A stretch of 64,000 bases of DNA from Streptomyces hokutonensis (GCF_000376565.1 NZ_BARG01000014.1:186001-250000); one strand, 5' to 3'; positions 43,619 through 53,057 are shown, numbered from the stretch's first letter. Notes: generated by a model from the sequence alone, not told the origin. Translations and numbers: made by a program.

Positions 43619-46120
43619 ATGAGCAGCCTCTTTGACGACAGCTTCCTGGCGGATCTCAAGGCCCCTCGGGCCCACGAGGAAGAGCCCCCGCCACCGCCCG
43701 AGGACGAGCACGGACCGGAGCCGGTTCCGGACGACCTGTTCGGCGGGAAGTTCGACGTGCCCGCGAGCAGGGACGCCTACTACCGGGACGGCGCCCCGCG
43801 CCCGGCGGTGGACCCGGCAGCCCTCCTGGACGGGCTGAACGAGAACCAGCGCGCGGCCGTCGTCCACTCCGGCACCCCGCTGCTCATCGTGGCCGGCGCG
43901 GGCTCCGGCAAGACCCGCGTGCTCACCCACCGCATCGCCCACCTCCTCGGCGAGCGCCATGTGCACCCGGGCCAGATCCTCGCGATCACCTTCACCAACA
44001 AGGCCGCGGGCGAGATGAAGGAGCGCGTCGAACAGCTCGTCGGCCCGCGCGCCAACGCGATGTGGGTGATGACCTTCCACAGCGCCTGCGTCCGCATCCT
44101 GCGCCGCGAGTCCAAGAAGCTCGGCTTCACCTCCTCGTTCTCGATCTACGACGCCGCCGACTCCAAGCGCCTGATGGCCCTGGTCTGCCGCGACCTGGAC
44201 CTCGATCCCAAGCGCTACCCGCCGAAGTCGTTCAGCGCCCAGATCTCCAACCTGAAGAACGAGTTGGTCGACGAGGAGGACTTCGCCGCCCGCGCGGCCG
44301 ACGGTTTCGAGAAGACCCTCGCCCAGGCCTACGCCATGTACCAGTCGCGGCTGCGCGAGGCCAACGCCCTCGACTTCGACGACCTGATCATGACGACGGT
44401 CAACCTGCTGCGCGCCTTCCCGGACGTCGCCGAGCACTACCGCCGCCGCTTCCGCCACGTGATGGTCGACGAGTACCAGGACACCAACCACGCGCAGTAC
44501 GCGCTCGTACGGGAACTCGTCGGCACCGGCACGCACGACGAGGACGTACCGCCGGGCGAACACGACCTGCCACCCGCCGAGTTGTGCGTCGTGGGCGACG
44601 CCGACCAGTCGATCTACGCCTTCCGGGGCGCGACGATCCGCAACATCCTCCAGTTCGAGGAGGACTACCCGAACGCGACGACGATCCTCCTGGAGCAGAA
44701 CTACCGCTCCACCCAGACGATCCTCTCCGCCGCCAACGCGGTCATCGAGCGCAACGAGTCCCGCCGCCCCAAGAACCTGTGGACCAACGCGGGCGCGGGC
44801 GCGCAGATCACCGGCTATGTCGCCGACACCGAGCACGACGAGGCGCAGTTCGTCGCCGAGGAGATAGACCGTCTCACCGACGCGGGCGAGGCCAAGGCCG
44901 GAGACGTCGCCGTCTTCTACCGGACGAACGCCCAGTCCCGTGTCTTCGAAGAGATCTTCATCCGCGTCGGCCTGCCCTACAAGGTCGTCGGCGGCGTCCG
45001 CTTCTACGAGCGCAAGGAGGTCCGGGACGTCCTGGCCTACCTCCGCGTCCTGGCCAACCCGGAGGACACGGTCCCGCTGCGCCGCATCCTCAACGTCCCC
45101 AAGCGCGGCATCGGCGAGCGCGCCGAGGCGATGATCGACGCCCTCTCACAGCGCGAGAAGATCAGCTTCCCGCAGGCCTTGAAGCGCGTCGACGAGGCCT
45201 ACGGCATGGCCGCGCGGTCGACGAACGCGGTCAAGAAGTTCAACACGCTGATGGAGGACCTCCGTACGATCGTCGAGTCCGGCGCCGGACCGGCGACGGT
45301 CCTGGAGGCGATCCTCGAACGCACCGGCTATCTCGCCGAGTTGCAGGCCTCCACCGACCCGCAGGACGAGACCCGCATCGAGAACCTCCAGGAACTCGCC
45401 GCCGTGGCCCTGGAGTTCGAACAGGAAAACAGTGCGGAGGACGGCGAGAGCGAGACGCCCGTCGGGCTCGCCGCCTTCCTGGAGCGGGTGGCCCTGGTCG
45501 CCGACTCGGACCAGATCCCCGACGAGGACGAGGACGGCTCCGGAGTCATCACCCTGATGACCCTGCACACCGCCAAGGGACTCGAGTTCCCGGTCGTCTT
45601 CCTCACCGGCATGGAGGACGGCGTCTTCCCGCACATGCGCGCCCTCGGCCAGACCAAGGAACTGGAGGAGGAGCGGCGCCTCGCCTACGTCGGCATCACC
45701 CGCGCGCGGGAACGCCTTTACCTCACCCGCTCGTCGCTGCGCAGCGCCTGGGGACAGCCGTCGTACAACCCGCCCTCCCGCTTCCTGGAGGAGATCCCGG
45801 CGGCACATGTGGAGTGGAAGCGGACCGGCGCCATGGCGGCCCCGCCGTCCACGGGCCCGGCCTCGGGCATCGCGGCCTCGCTGTCCTCGACCCGCTCGCG
45901 TTCCTCGGCCTCGGGCGCCTCGGGCTTCGCCACCCGCAGGGCCTCGGAGAAGCCGGTCGTGTCCCTGGCCGTCGGCGACCGGGTCACCCACGACCAGTTC
46001 GGCCTCGGGACGGTCGTCGGCGTGAACGGCACGGGGGCGAACGCGGAGGCGACGGTCGACTTCGGAGAAGCAAAGCCGAAGCGGCTGCTGCTGCGGTACG
46101 CGCCGGTGGAAAAGCTGTAG
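43619..46120 (+). CDS. pcrA: ATP-dependent DNA helicase UvrD/PcrA
   Basis: Superfamily 1A 3'-5' helicase for nucleotide excision repair and replication-conflict resolution; 833 residues. After a ~70-residue acidic/Pro N-terminus come motif I AGAGSGKT (92-99), FTNKAAGEM (motif Ia), VDEYQDTN (motif II), GDADQSIYAFRGA (motif III), QNYRSTQTIL (motif IV), LMTLHTAKGLEFPVVFL (motif V) and YVGITRARERLYL (motif VI). The C-terminus has the Tudor-like domain VGDRVTHDQFGLGTVVGV that binds RNA polymerase in PcrA. The ATG at 43619 has GGAGGG. It is driven by a DNA-damage-type promoter. Confidence 0.96.
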   Translation: MSSLFDDSFLADLKAPRAHEEEPPPPPEDEHGPEPVPDDLFGGKFDVPASRDAYYRDGAPRPAVDPAALLDGLNENQRAAVVHSGTPLLIVAGAGSGKTRVLTHRIAHLLGERHVHPGQILAITFTNKAAGEMKERVEQLVGPRANAMWVMTFHSACVRILRRESKKLGFTSSFSIYDAADSKRLMALVCRDLDLDPKRYPPKSFSAQISNLKNELVDEEDFAARAADGFEKTLAQAYAMYQSRLREANALDFDDLIMTTVNLLRAFPDVAEHYRRRFRHVMVDEYQDTNHAQYALVRELVGTGTHDEDVPPGEHDLPPAELCVVGDADQSIYAFRGATIRNILQFEEDYPNATTILLEQNYRSTQTILSAANAVIERNESRRPKNLWTNAGAGAQITGYVADTEHDEAQFVAEEIDRLTDAGEAKAGDVAVFYRTNAQSRVFEEIFIRVGLPYKVVGGVRFYERKEVRDVLAYLRVLANPEDTVPLRRILNVPKRGIGERAEAMIDALSQREKISFPQALKRVDEAYGMAARSTNAVKKFNTLMEDLRTIVESGAGPATVLEAILERTGYLAELQASTDPQDETRIENLQELAAVALEFEQENSAEDGESETPVGLAAFLERVALVADSDQIPDEDEDGSGVITLMTLHTAKGLEFPVVFLTGMEDGVFPHMRALGQTKELEEERRLAYVGITRARERLYLTRSSLRSAWGQPSYNPPSRFLEEIPAAHVEWKRTGAMAAPPSTGPASGIAASLSSTRSRSSASGASGFATRRASEKPVVSLAVGDRVTHDQFGLGTVVGVNGTGANAEATVDFGEAKPKRLLLRYAPVEKL

Positions 46121-46132
46121 GGGGAGCGGGAG

Positions 46133-47668
46133 TTACGTCGGGTCGAGCCCGTGGCTGCGAAGCCACGGGAGCGGGTCGATCGCCGCGCCGCCTGCCGGGC
46201 GCACCTCGAAGTGCAGGTGCGGGCCGGTGGAGTTGCCGGAGTTCCCGGAGTACGCGATCGGGTCGCCGGCCTTCACCGTCGTCCCCGAAGGGACGCGATA
46301 GCTGGAGAGGTGGCAGTACCAGGTCTGCGTGCCGTCCTTCTCCGTGAGGATCAGCATGTTGCCGTAGGCGCTGTTCCACTTCGTGCTGACGACGCCGTCG
46401 GTCGCGGCCATCACCGTCGTGCCGTACGAGACGGGGAAGTCGATGCCTGTGTGCACGGACATCCAGTTGACGCCGGCCTGGCCGAAGTAGGCGCTGAGGC
46501 CCTTCTGCGTCACCGGCAGCACGTACTTGGGGCGCAGCCGCTCCTTGCGGGCCGCCTCCGCCGCCGCCTTCTTCTTCTCGGCCTCCTGCTGGGCCTTGAG
46601 GTCGATACGTTCCTGCGTACGGCTGGCCCGGTCGGCGAAGTCGTCGGCGCCGGCCGAGAGGCTCTTGATCTGTGCGTCCAGCTTGTTGTTCGCGACGGAC
46701 GGCTTCACCGAGGTCGCGTCGGAGGCGGACGCCGTCGAGTCGCTGCCGCCGGTCAGCGTGCCGACGGACGCGGCGGCGATCCCCGCGACCCCCATCACAC
46801 ACGCGGACGGCACGGCGATCGTCATCAGCGCGGACCGCTTCGGAGGCGTGCGGCGCCGCGAACGGCTCCCGTTGCGGCCCGCGGCCCGCGAGGCGGTCGC
46901 CGGGGCCGGGGTGAACTCCTCCTGGTCCTCGAGGAGTTCGGGCTGCGACTCGGTCCCGTCCCGGTCCTGCCCGGCCTCGTCGAGGGCCGGCATCTCACCG
47001 GTGGCCGTCAACTCGCCGCCGTCCGGGGCGAGTTCGTCGTACGACTCCTCGTGCGTCCCGTCGTACGACGGCTGCTCGAAGGCGGTGGTCGCGTCGGCGG
47101 GGGTGCCGTCGGCGTTCCACTGCGTGGCGTCGTAGGCGCCCGTGTCGAAGGCCTGCGTGCCCCATTCCCAGTGCTGGGTCTGGTCGGCGGGGGCGGCGGA
47201 ATGGGCCGACTGGTCGGGCTGGAGCCAGGCGTTGGCGTCCCACTGGCCGCTGTGGTCGGGGCCGCCGGCCTGCGGCGGGATGGCGGACAGCTGCTGGTAG
47301 TCGGCCGACCAGGCGGTGGTCTCGTACGCGCCCGTGTCGTTGTAGGCGGCGTGGTGCTGGGCCGCGTACGGGTCGTAGTTCAGGGTGTGTTGACCGCCCG
47401 TGGACCAGGCCGAGGAGTCGTACGCGCCGGTGGCGTGCGAGCCGGTGTCGTGGCTCTGCATGTCGCCGAAGAGCGGGTCGGTGGCGAAGCTCGAGGTGGC
47501 GTGGCCGCTGTCCGCGCCGGGGTGAAAACCCGTGGCGGAGTGGTCGCCGTACGTGGTGAAGTCACCGTACTGAGCGTCCTGCCCGCCGTACGACGCGTAC
47601 TGCGCCGAGGTGGCATCGGAAGCCGGGGCCGGGGTGGTCATGATCCCCGACGGGTGACGGTCGTTCAC
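46133..47668 (-). CDS. M23 metalloendopeptidase with long Gln/Tyr-rich cytoplasmic tail
   Basis: A 511-residue membrane-anchored peptidoglycan endopeptidase. The N-terminal ~290 residues are a low-complexity cytoplasmic region rich in Tyr, Gln, Ala, Ser and Asp (repeats such as TGAYDSSAW and TGAYETTAW). A TM helix (ALMTIAVPSACVMGVAGIAAASVG) leads to a coiled coil (KSLSAGADDFADRASRTQER) and the M23 domain: zinc ligands in HTGIDFPVSYG, then YCHLSSYR and HLHFEVRPAGG. The GTG at 47668 has AAAGAGAAG upstream; ATG 47641 is an alternative. Substrate peptide cross-link not determinable. Ends 12 bases after pcrA, convergent. Confidence 0.9.
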   Translation of the reverse strand: MNDRHPSGIMTTPAPASDATSAQYASYGGQDAQYGDFTTYGDHSATGFHPGADSGHATSSFATDPLFGDMQSHDTGSHATGAYDSSAWSTGGQHTLNYDPYAAQHHAAYNDTGAYETTAWSADYQQLSAIPPQAGGPDHSGQWDANAWLQPDQSAHSAAPADQTQHWEWGTQAFDTGAYDATQWNADGTPADATTAFEQPSYDGTHEESYDELAPDGGELTATGEMPALDEAGQDRDGTESQPELLEDQEEFTPAPATASRAAGRNGSRSRRRTPPKRSALMTIAVPSACVMGVAGIAAASVGTLTGGSDSTASASDATSVKPSVANNKLDAQIKSLSAGADDFADRASRTQERIDLKAQQEAEKKKAAAEAARKERLRPKYVLPVTQKGLSAYFGQAGVNWMSVHTGIDFPVSYGTTVMAATDGVVSTKWNSAYGNMLILTEKDGTQTWYCHLSSYRVPSGTTVKAGDPIAYSGNSGNSTGPHLHFEVRPAGGAAIDPLPWLRSHGLDPT

Positions 47669-47968
47669 CAACTTCTCTTTCGCCTCGACAACAGGGGCTG
47701 CCAGAGCAGTGCGGCGACTGTACCCGGCGGTACGCGGGCCCGACAATCTTCCTCTGGTTTCGCGTCCGCCGGAAACGGGCATTCGGCCGTGTTTCGGGGG
47801 ACGGCGGGCACGGGTTTGGCCTTGCGTTCGAATAGCGTTCGAGGCTGGTGGCTGTTCAGCCGCTGTAGGCGCCCTGTGCGGACGCTTCGAAGAGCATGGA
47901 AATGCTTCCCGTGCCGGAGGCCGGGCGCGTTGACTGCGGTCGACGGCATTCGACGTGGGGAGAGCGTC
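47669..47968. other. Divergent promoter region of M23 peptidase and small secreted peptide
   Basis: 300 bases without a gene. It contains two copies of GCGTTCGA (47824-47831 and 47835-47842), 11 bases apart, which could be a regulator site. Nothing else recognisable was seen. Confidence 0.5.
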
Positions 47969-48169
47969 ATGAGGGTGTGGAAACGCGCGGGGATCGCTGT
48001 CGTGCTCGCCGCGGCGACGGTCGGCCTCGTGGGCCCGGCGGCATCGGCCGCCCCCGCGCCGTGGGATATCAGCCGCGCGCACCGGCCCGCGCCGACGCAC
48101 GCGACGGTGTTCCCGGCTGCGGAGTCGGGCACCGTCAGTGTTCGGTGCGGGAATCCTTGCTACCAGTAG
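47969..48169 (+). CDS. Small secreted peptide with C-terminal Cys pair
   Basis: A 66-residue product: signal peptide MRVWKRAGIAVVLAAATVGL ending near ASA, then a ~38-residue mature peptide ending VRCGNPCYQ. The two Cys could form a disulfide loop or pair. GGGGAGAG lies just upstream of the ATG at 47969. No relatives are recognised. It is preceded by a ~300-base divergent promoter region and lies 30 bases before the lipase stop (convergent). Small secreted peptides of this kind in Streptomyces can be hydrophobic coat or signalling molecules, but nothing here shows which. Confidence 0.65.
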   Translation: MRVWKRAGIAVVLAAATVGLVGPAASAAPAPWDISRAHRPAPTHATVFPAAESGTVSVRCGNPCYQ

Positions 48170-48199
48170 GAGTCGCGCGCCCCTGAAGCGCGGTGCCGG

Positions 48200-49066
48200 T
48201 CAGGCCACCGTCAGGCCGCTCCGGCGAGTGGCGGCCGGGGCCTCCGGCCGTGGCGTGTCGAGGGCCTGGCGGATGCCCGACGCGACGGCCGGGTGTACCG
48301 GCAGTGCGAGATGGCCGATGCCGCTGACCTGCACGTTCTGTGCGATCAGGTCGGGGTGGTCGATGCGGGCGGTCTCCAGGGGCTCCATCAGGTGGTCGAG
48401 ATCGCTCCAGAAGCTGACGAAATGCGTGCGGCAGCCGGGGGCGGGCAGGCCCAGTTCCTCGATCACCGCCGAGCCGGGCCGCATCTGGCGGACGATCGGA
48501 TGGGCGTTGGCCAGCGGGACCACGGCGGTGCCGGAGTGCGGGGTCCCGAGCGTCACCAGCGTGCGGACCCGCAGGTCACCGCCGAGCCGCTGCACGTAGT
48601 AGCGGGCGATCAGCCCGCCCAGACTGTGCCCGACGATGTCCACCTGCTCACTGCCCGTGCGCTCGCAGATCTCCTCGATGTGCCGGCCGAGCAGCTCGGC
48701 CGCCGTGCGGATGTCGCAGGTCAGCGGCGAGTAGTTGAGCGATTCGACCGGGCGGCGGCCGTGCTGGGCCAGGGCCCGGCGCAGCAGCACGAACACCGAG
48801 CGGTTGTCGATGAACCCGTGCAACAGCACCACCGGGGGTTTCGCCTCGGTCGGCAGCGGTGCCGCGTCCTCCGGGGAGGGGGCCGGAGGAAGCGGCAGCC
48901 TGCGTTCCTGGGTGATGCCGGACGGATAGAGGAGCAGATGGCCCGCGAGGATCGCGATCTCGAGGGCCGTCGCTTTCAGGAGGGTCATGGAGAGCCCCGC
49001 CAGCCTGCTGGGCAGAAGACGCTGACAGAGGGGGAGAAAGGGCTGCACCGCCCTGGTGACCTTCAT
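48200..49066 (-). CDS. Alpha/beta-hydrolase lipase (triacylglycerol lipase family)
   Basis: A 288-residue serine hydrolase. The nucleophile elbow is GHSLGG (DIVGHSLGGLIARYY), preceded by the oxyanion-hole motif LLHGFIDNRS. Acid and His are likely the Asp of SDLDHLMEP and His of SGIGHLALP. An N-terminal segment (TLLKATALEIAILAGHLLLY) is hydrophobic and may anchor it to the membrane. The family includes esterases and lipases. Its ATG overlaps the stop of a short Arg-rich ORF (ATGA at 49063-49066), which would couple their translation. Confidence 0.88.
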   Translation of the reverse strand: MKVTRAVQPFLPLCQRLLPSRLAGLSMTLLKATALEIAILAGHLLLYPSGITQERRLPLPPAPSPEDAAPLPTEAKPPVVLLHGFIDNRSVFVLLRRALAQHGRRPVESLNYSPLTCDIRTAAELLGRHIEEICERTGSEQVDIVGHSLGGLIARYYVQRLGGDLRVRTLVTLGTPHSGTAVVPLANAHPIVRQMRPGSAVIEELGLPAPGCRTHFVSFWSDLDHLMEPLETARIDHPDLIAQNVQVSGIGHLALPVHPAVASGIRQALDTPRPEAPAATRRSGLTVA

Positions 49067-49326
49067 GGCCGACCTCCTGTCGGCACACGGAACGACAGCT
49101 CCGTCCCCCGTGTGCCCTCGTGGGAGGCCACCTCGAGGACCACCGACGGAGCGCGAGGGGTACGCGCGGGGCGGGCGTGGCGCACCTGCCCTGCGTGCCC
49201 TTCGTGCCTGCGCCGATGCGCCGCACCACCACGGCGCGCGGCCTGCGGCGCGGTGGTGCGACGACCTCGTTGCGGCTCCCGTTGCGCTTGTTCCCGCTGG
49301 AACGCTGCGCGGTGAACGTGTCCCAT
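49063..49326 (-). CDS. Possible small Arg-rich protein upstream of lipase
   Basis: An 87-codon frame starting at ATG 49326 and stopping at 49063, overlapping the lipase start by four bases. The product is strongly basic, with runs of Arg and His, and ends in VVLEVASHEGTRGTELSFRV, which looks protein-like. GAGGGGGAAAT lies ~11 bases upstream. Codon bias is weak and another frame is also open, so this is tentative; the ATGA overlap is the best support. Confidence 0.3.
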   Translation of the reverse strand: MGHVHRAAFQREQAQREPQRGRRTTAPQAARRGGAAHRRRHEGHAGQVRHARPARTPRAPSVVLEVASHEGTRGTELSFRVPTGGRP

Positions 49327-49467
49327 CGTGTGATTTCCCCCTCGGTATCCACCGCGAAACTGCCGGTTGCGGGATGCTGGAGATAACGTTCGTTCACTCC
49401 CCGCGCCGGAGCGGGTGCCGCGGTACCCGTCGGTAGGGATGAACGCAGTCGCTTCATGGAGGCAGTG

Positions 49468-49884
49468 ATGGGTGTGGCAGCCGGTCCGATCCGCGTGGTG
49501 GTGGCCAAGCCGGGGCTCGACGGCCATGACCGCGGGGCCAAGGTGATCGCGCGGGCGCTGCGCGACGCCGGTATGGAGGTCATCTACACCGGCCTCCACC
49601 AGACCCCCGAGCAGATCGTCGACACCGCGATCCAGGAGGACGCCGACGCGATCGGCCTCTCCATCCTCTCCGGCGCCCACAACACGCTCTTCGCCGCCGT
49701 GATCGACCTGCTGAAGCAGCGCGAGGCGGAGGACATCCTCGTCTTCGGCGGCGGGATCATCCCCGAGGCGGACATCGCCCCCCTCAAGGAGAAGGGTGTC
49801 GCGGAGATCTTCACTCCCGGGGCGACCACGCAGTCCATCGTCGACTGGGTGCGGGAGAACGTGCGGCAACCGGCCGGGGCGTAG
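49468..49884 (+). CDS. icmB: B12-binding subunit, isobutyryl/methylmalonyl-CoA mutase small chain
   Basis: A 138-residue free-standing cobalamin-binding domain. The B12 motif DxHxxG is visible in [16 protein letters not shown]; further elements [13 protein letters not shown] and [13 protein letters not shown] are standard for acyl-CoA mutase small chains. It pairs with a separate large subunit to rearrange the carbon skeletons of acyl-CoA thioesters; none is in the window. The ATG at 49468 follows GGAGG. Length matches IcmB-type small subunits rather than the fused mutase C-terminus. In actinobacteria it links butyrate, isobutyrate or valine metabolism to polyketide precursors. Confidence 0.85.
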   Translation: MGVAAGPIRVVVAKPGLDGHDRGAKVIARALRDAGMEVIYTGLHQTPEQIVDTAIQEDADAIGLSILSGAHNTLFAAVIDLLKQREAEDILVFGGGIIPEADIAPLKEKGVAEIFTPGATTQSIVDWVRENVRQPAGA

Positions 49885-49942
49885 GGCCTGCGGCGAGCGG
49901 GGGTTCGCGTCTCGGCGCCGGTCATTTCTCTGGCCCGAGTCT

Positions 49943-51547
49943 CTACGGCCCCTCCAACTCCCGTGCCATCGCCGCCCGCAACCGCAACGTCGTCACCAGC
50001 CGCTGGAACGCCTCCGCCCAATAACCCCCCGCTCCCGGCGCCGCGTCCTCCGACTCGTCCGGCACCGCCAGCAACCCGTCGAGCCGGCTCGCCTCGGCCG
50101 GATCGAGACAGCGCTCGGCGAGCCCCATCACCCCACTGAAACTCCATGGGTAACTCCCCGCGTCCCGCGCGATGTTGAGCGCGTCCACCACGGCCCGTCC
50201 CAGCGGCGCGGCCCACGGCACCGCGCACACCCCGAGCAGCTGAAACGCCTCGGACAGCCCCTGCGCCGCGATGAACCCGGCCACCCACTCGGCCCGTTCG
50301 CCCCCGCCCAGCGTGCTGAGCAGCTTCGCCCGCTCGGCCAGCGACACCGCCCCCGGCCCACCCGCCTCGGGCGCCGACGGGGACCCGAGCAACGCCCGGG
50401 ACCATTCCGCGTTCCGCTGCCGTACCGCCGCCCGGCACCACGCGGCGTGCAGTTCGCTCCGCCAGTCGTCCGCCACCGCGAGCGCCACGATCTCCCGGGG
50501 CGTACGGCCGCCCAGCCGCCGCTCCCAGGTCCCGAGCGGTGTCGCCTCCACCAACTGGCCCAGCCACCACGACCGTTCACCGCGCCCCGCCGGAGCCTTG
50601 GCGACCACACCGTCCCGCTCCATGCCCGGGTCGCACTCGTGCGGAGCCTCCACGACCAGGCCGGGTGCCTCGCCCGTACGGTCCACCGCCACACAGGCCG
50701 CGGCCCGGACCGCCATCCGCGCGGCGAGCGCCGAGTCCGGGAGCGCCGACAGCAACTCCGCAGCCGTGGCCCGGACATTGCGGCTCCGGTCGGCCAACGC
50801 CTGCTCCAGGAAGGGCTCGTCCTCGGCCGTGAGCCCCGTCCGCAGCGAGTCGAGGAACATCAGCCGGTCCTCCGCCCGCTCCGTCGCCCATGTGGTGACG
50901 AGCAACTCCCGTGCGACCACCGGCCGTTGAGCGCGTATCGCCGCCAGCAGGGCAACCCGCTCGGCGAACAGCCCCTCCTGCCACAGCTGTTGGACCTGGC
51001 CCGGGTCGTCGAGGTCCGGCAGGGCCGTCCCGCCGCCCGGGGTGGCGCGCAGGGCGAACCGCCAGTCCGGATTCAGCCGGGCCAGCCACAACGCGCGCGG
51101 GCCCGCGAACTCCAGCGCCGCCGGCCGCAGATCCGTACGCCCCCGGGCCGCGTCCAGCAGCGCGGGCAGCACCTGGACGGGCGCGCCGAAACCGCGCGCG
51201 TTGGCCGCCGCGAGCCACTGGGGCAGCAGCTCCATGAGATCGGGCGAAGTGCCCCGGCGTCCCCCGCCGCCCGTACCCGGACGGTCGGTCAGCAGCATCA
51301 CCAGTCGGCGGGCCGCCGGCGCGGGCAGCGCCGGACGCGTGTCGGGCACGGCCGGCTCCGGCCGTTCGGCCGCCCGCGCCGGACGGAGCCCCGCCCGCCG
51401 CCGTACGGTCTCCACGGCCGCCGCGTCCAGCAGCGCCACGGGGGCGTCCTGGCCCGGCGCGCACCACGGAGGCGTACGGCGGTCCGTGCCGAGGAGCGCC
51501 GTGGTGACGAGGTCCTCCCAGTCGCCCGGGGCGGAGGTGCTGTTCAT
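49943..51547 (-). CDS. DUF5691-like protein of the SWIM/MoxR cluster
   Basis: A 534-residue, Ala/Arg/Leu-rich helical protein, probably HEAT-like repeats (for example LLAAIRAQRPVVARELLVT and DSALAARMAVRAAACVAV). The N-terminal ALLGTDRRTPPW is the family hallmark. No catalytic motif. The start is ATG 51547, with GGAAAGG upstream; an earlier in-frame start is unsupported. Encoded downstream of the SWIM gene (67-base gap), it is cotranscribed from the DNA-damage-type promoter at 52975-52997. The partnership with MoxR and VWA genes across the divergent promoter is typical of actinobacteria. Its biochemical role is unknown. Confidence 0.75.
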   Translation of the reverse strand: MNSTSAPGDWEDLVTTALLGTDRRTPPWCAPGQDAPVALLDAAAVETVRRRAGLRPARAAERPEPAVPDTRPALPAPAARRLVMLLTDRPGTGGGGRRGTSPDLMELLPQWLAAANARGFGAPVQVLPALLDAARGRTDLRPAALEFAGPRALWLARLNPDWRFALRATPGGGTALPDLDDPGQVQQLWQEGLFAERVALLAAIRAQRPVVARELLVTTWATERAEDRLMFLDSLRTGLTAEDEPFLEQALADRSRNVRATAAELLSALPDSALAARMAVRAAACVAVDRTGEAPGLVVEAPHECDPGMERDGVVAKAPAGRGERSWWLGQLVEATPLGTWERRLGGRTPREIVALAVADDWRSELHAAWCRAAVRQRNAEWSRALLGSPSAPEAGGPGAVSLAERAKLLSTLGGGERAEWVAGFIAAQGLSEAFQLLGVCAVPWAAPLGRAVVDALNIARDAGSYPWSFSGVMGLAERCLDPAEASRLDGLLAVPDESEDAAPGAGGYWAEAFQRLVTTLRLRAAMARELEGP

Positions 51548-51614
51548 GCGGTGCCTTTCCGTCGGGTGGGTGGGTGCGCTCAGCACGGCGACACCGGTGA
51601 GTTGGTGGATGCGC

Positions 51615-52967
51615 TCAGCACAGGGACACCGGCTCTCCGGTCGCGTCCGGCCAGGCCGTCAGCGGGGTGAAGCCCCGGTGGCCCAGCTCGCCGAAGACCT
51701 TGACCGGGGCGCCGCCGGAGAGCGCGACGAGCCGCCACAGGCCGGGCCGGGAGCGGGCGGTGGGGGTGAGGGGGAGCGCCGACTCCGTGTCGGCGTCCGC
51801 CAGTTGCCAGGAATCGCCGTCCGGGATCGGTACGACGCGGTCCAGGGTCACCGGGACCGCGTCCAGCCACGGGTCGTCCCGCAGCGCCTCCCCGTAGCGG
51901 ACGGCGGCCTGTTCCGTCGTCACGCCCGGCGGCCGTGCCGTCGTCGGCCCGGGTGGCGCGAACTGCTCGCCCAGGGCCGCCCGGAGCTGCCCGGCACCGG
52001 GGAAAGCGGACACCTCCGCCTCCAGTGCCAGCCCGACCGGCAGCGCGAGCTCCGGGGCGCGGCCCGCCGCGCCGTAGGAGAGGAGCAGGCTCGTGCGGTC
52101 CGAGGCCGTGCCGTGCAGCCATATGCGGCGCGTCGTCAGCTTCGAGTCCGCCGTGTCGTACTGGGCCAGGACCAGCCAACTGTCGCGCAGCGGCGGGCCG
52201 TCCGCCGAACCGGGCAGGCCGATACGGGAACGGACCGTCGCCGCCAGACCGTCGGGCAGCCGCTCGCGGCGCAGCCAGGCCCGGTCGAGGAGGTGGAGCA
52301 GCGCGCACTCCTCCAGCAGCCGTACCGGCCAGCCGGGTCCCGAGGACGGTATCGCCCCCAACTCCCTTGCCCGCGCGGCCAGTCCGGGCGCCTGCGCGTC
52401 GACCATGCGGGCCGCGGTCTCCTCCCACACCCCGTACCCCGCCTGCTCCGCCGAGGCCAGCCCGGTGCGCAGCAGGTCCGTCAGCCGCTGCTCCAACTCG
52501 CCCGCGCCCGCGGTGATGCGCTCGGCCCGCCGCTCCGCCCTGCGCCGCGCCGCCTCCGGATCAGCGGCGGCCGGGGAACCGGACGCGTCCGCCGCCCGTT
52601 TCTCCTCCGTCCGCTTCCGCCGCCCCGCCAGCCACTGCTCGGCCCAGTCCGGCGCCTGCCCCGCCGGCACCGCGTCGTCCTCGCCCGCCCACAACAGCAG
52701 CAGTCCCAGCGCGTGTTTGCACGGGAACTTGCGGCTCGGACAACTGCACTTGTACGCCGGACCCGCGGTGTCCGCGATGTCGACGACCGTCTGATACGGC
52801 TTGCTGCCGCTGCCCTTGCACAGCCCCCACACCGTCCCCTCGTCAGAACTCCCCGCCTCGGACCACGGCCCCGCCGCCCCGAGCTTGCTTCCCGCCTTGC
52901 GTGACGCTGCGTCAGGCGCCAGTGCCAGCACCTGGTCAGCCGTCCAGCGCACCCCCTGCTGAGTCAT
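51615..52967 (-). CDS. SWIM zinc-finger protein
   Basis: A 450-residue protein with a SWIM zinc motif at residues 74-85 (YKCSCPSRKFPCKHALG: Cys, Cys, Cys, His), followed by a long alpha-helical region. The SWIM domain binds DNA or protein in many chromatin- and conflict-related factors. No ribosome site precedes ATG 52967. The -10 TACCTT ends seven bases upstream, so the transcript is leaderless. The promoter is a perfect TTGTCAGTG-N8-TACCTT. It starts the minus-strand arm of the divergent MoxR-VWA cluster and is followed by the DUF5691 gene. Confidence 0.88.
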   Translation of the reverse strand: MTQQGVRWTADQVLALAPDAASRKAGSKLGAAGPWSEAGSSDEGTVWGLCKGSGSKPYQTVVDIADTAGPAYKCSCPSRKFPCKHALGLLLLWAGEDDAVPAGQAPDWAEQWLAGRRKRTEEKRAADASGSPAAADPEAARRRAERRAERITAGAGELEQRLTDLLRTGLASAEQAGYGVWEETAARMVDAQAPGLAARARELGAIPSSGPGWPVRLLEECALLHLLDRAWLRRERLPDGLAATVRSRIGLPGSADGPPLRDSWLVLAQYDTADSKLTTRRIWLHGTASDRTSLLLSYGAAGRAPELALPVGLALEAEVSAFPGAGQLRAALGEQFAPPGPTTARPPGVTTEQAAVRYGEALRDDPWLDAVPVTLDRVVPIPDGDSWQLADADTESALPLTPTARSRPGLWRLVALSGGAPVKVFGELGHRGFTPLTAWPDATGEPVSLC

Positions 52968-52974
52968 GACATCG

Positions 52975-52997
52975 AAGGTAGATCCCGGCACTGACAA
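52975..52997 (-). promoter_or_regulatory. PafBC-type promoter of the SWIM-DUF5691 arm
   Basis: Read on the minus strand: TTGTCAGTG, eight bases, TACCTT, then seven bases to ATG 52967. Perfect match to the RecA-NDp/PafBC pattern. The element is mirrored at 53058 with the identical 11-mer GATTGTCAGTG. Confidence 0.8.
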
Positions 52998-53057
52998 TCG
53001 GCCTGCGGGCGGTTCGGCGGATGGCTCCGCCAACGCATTTCCGCAGGTCAGAACGGA

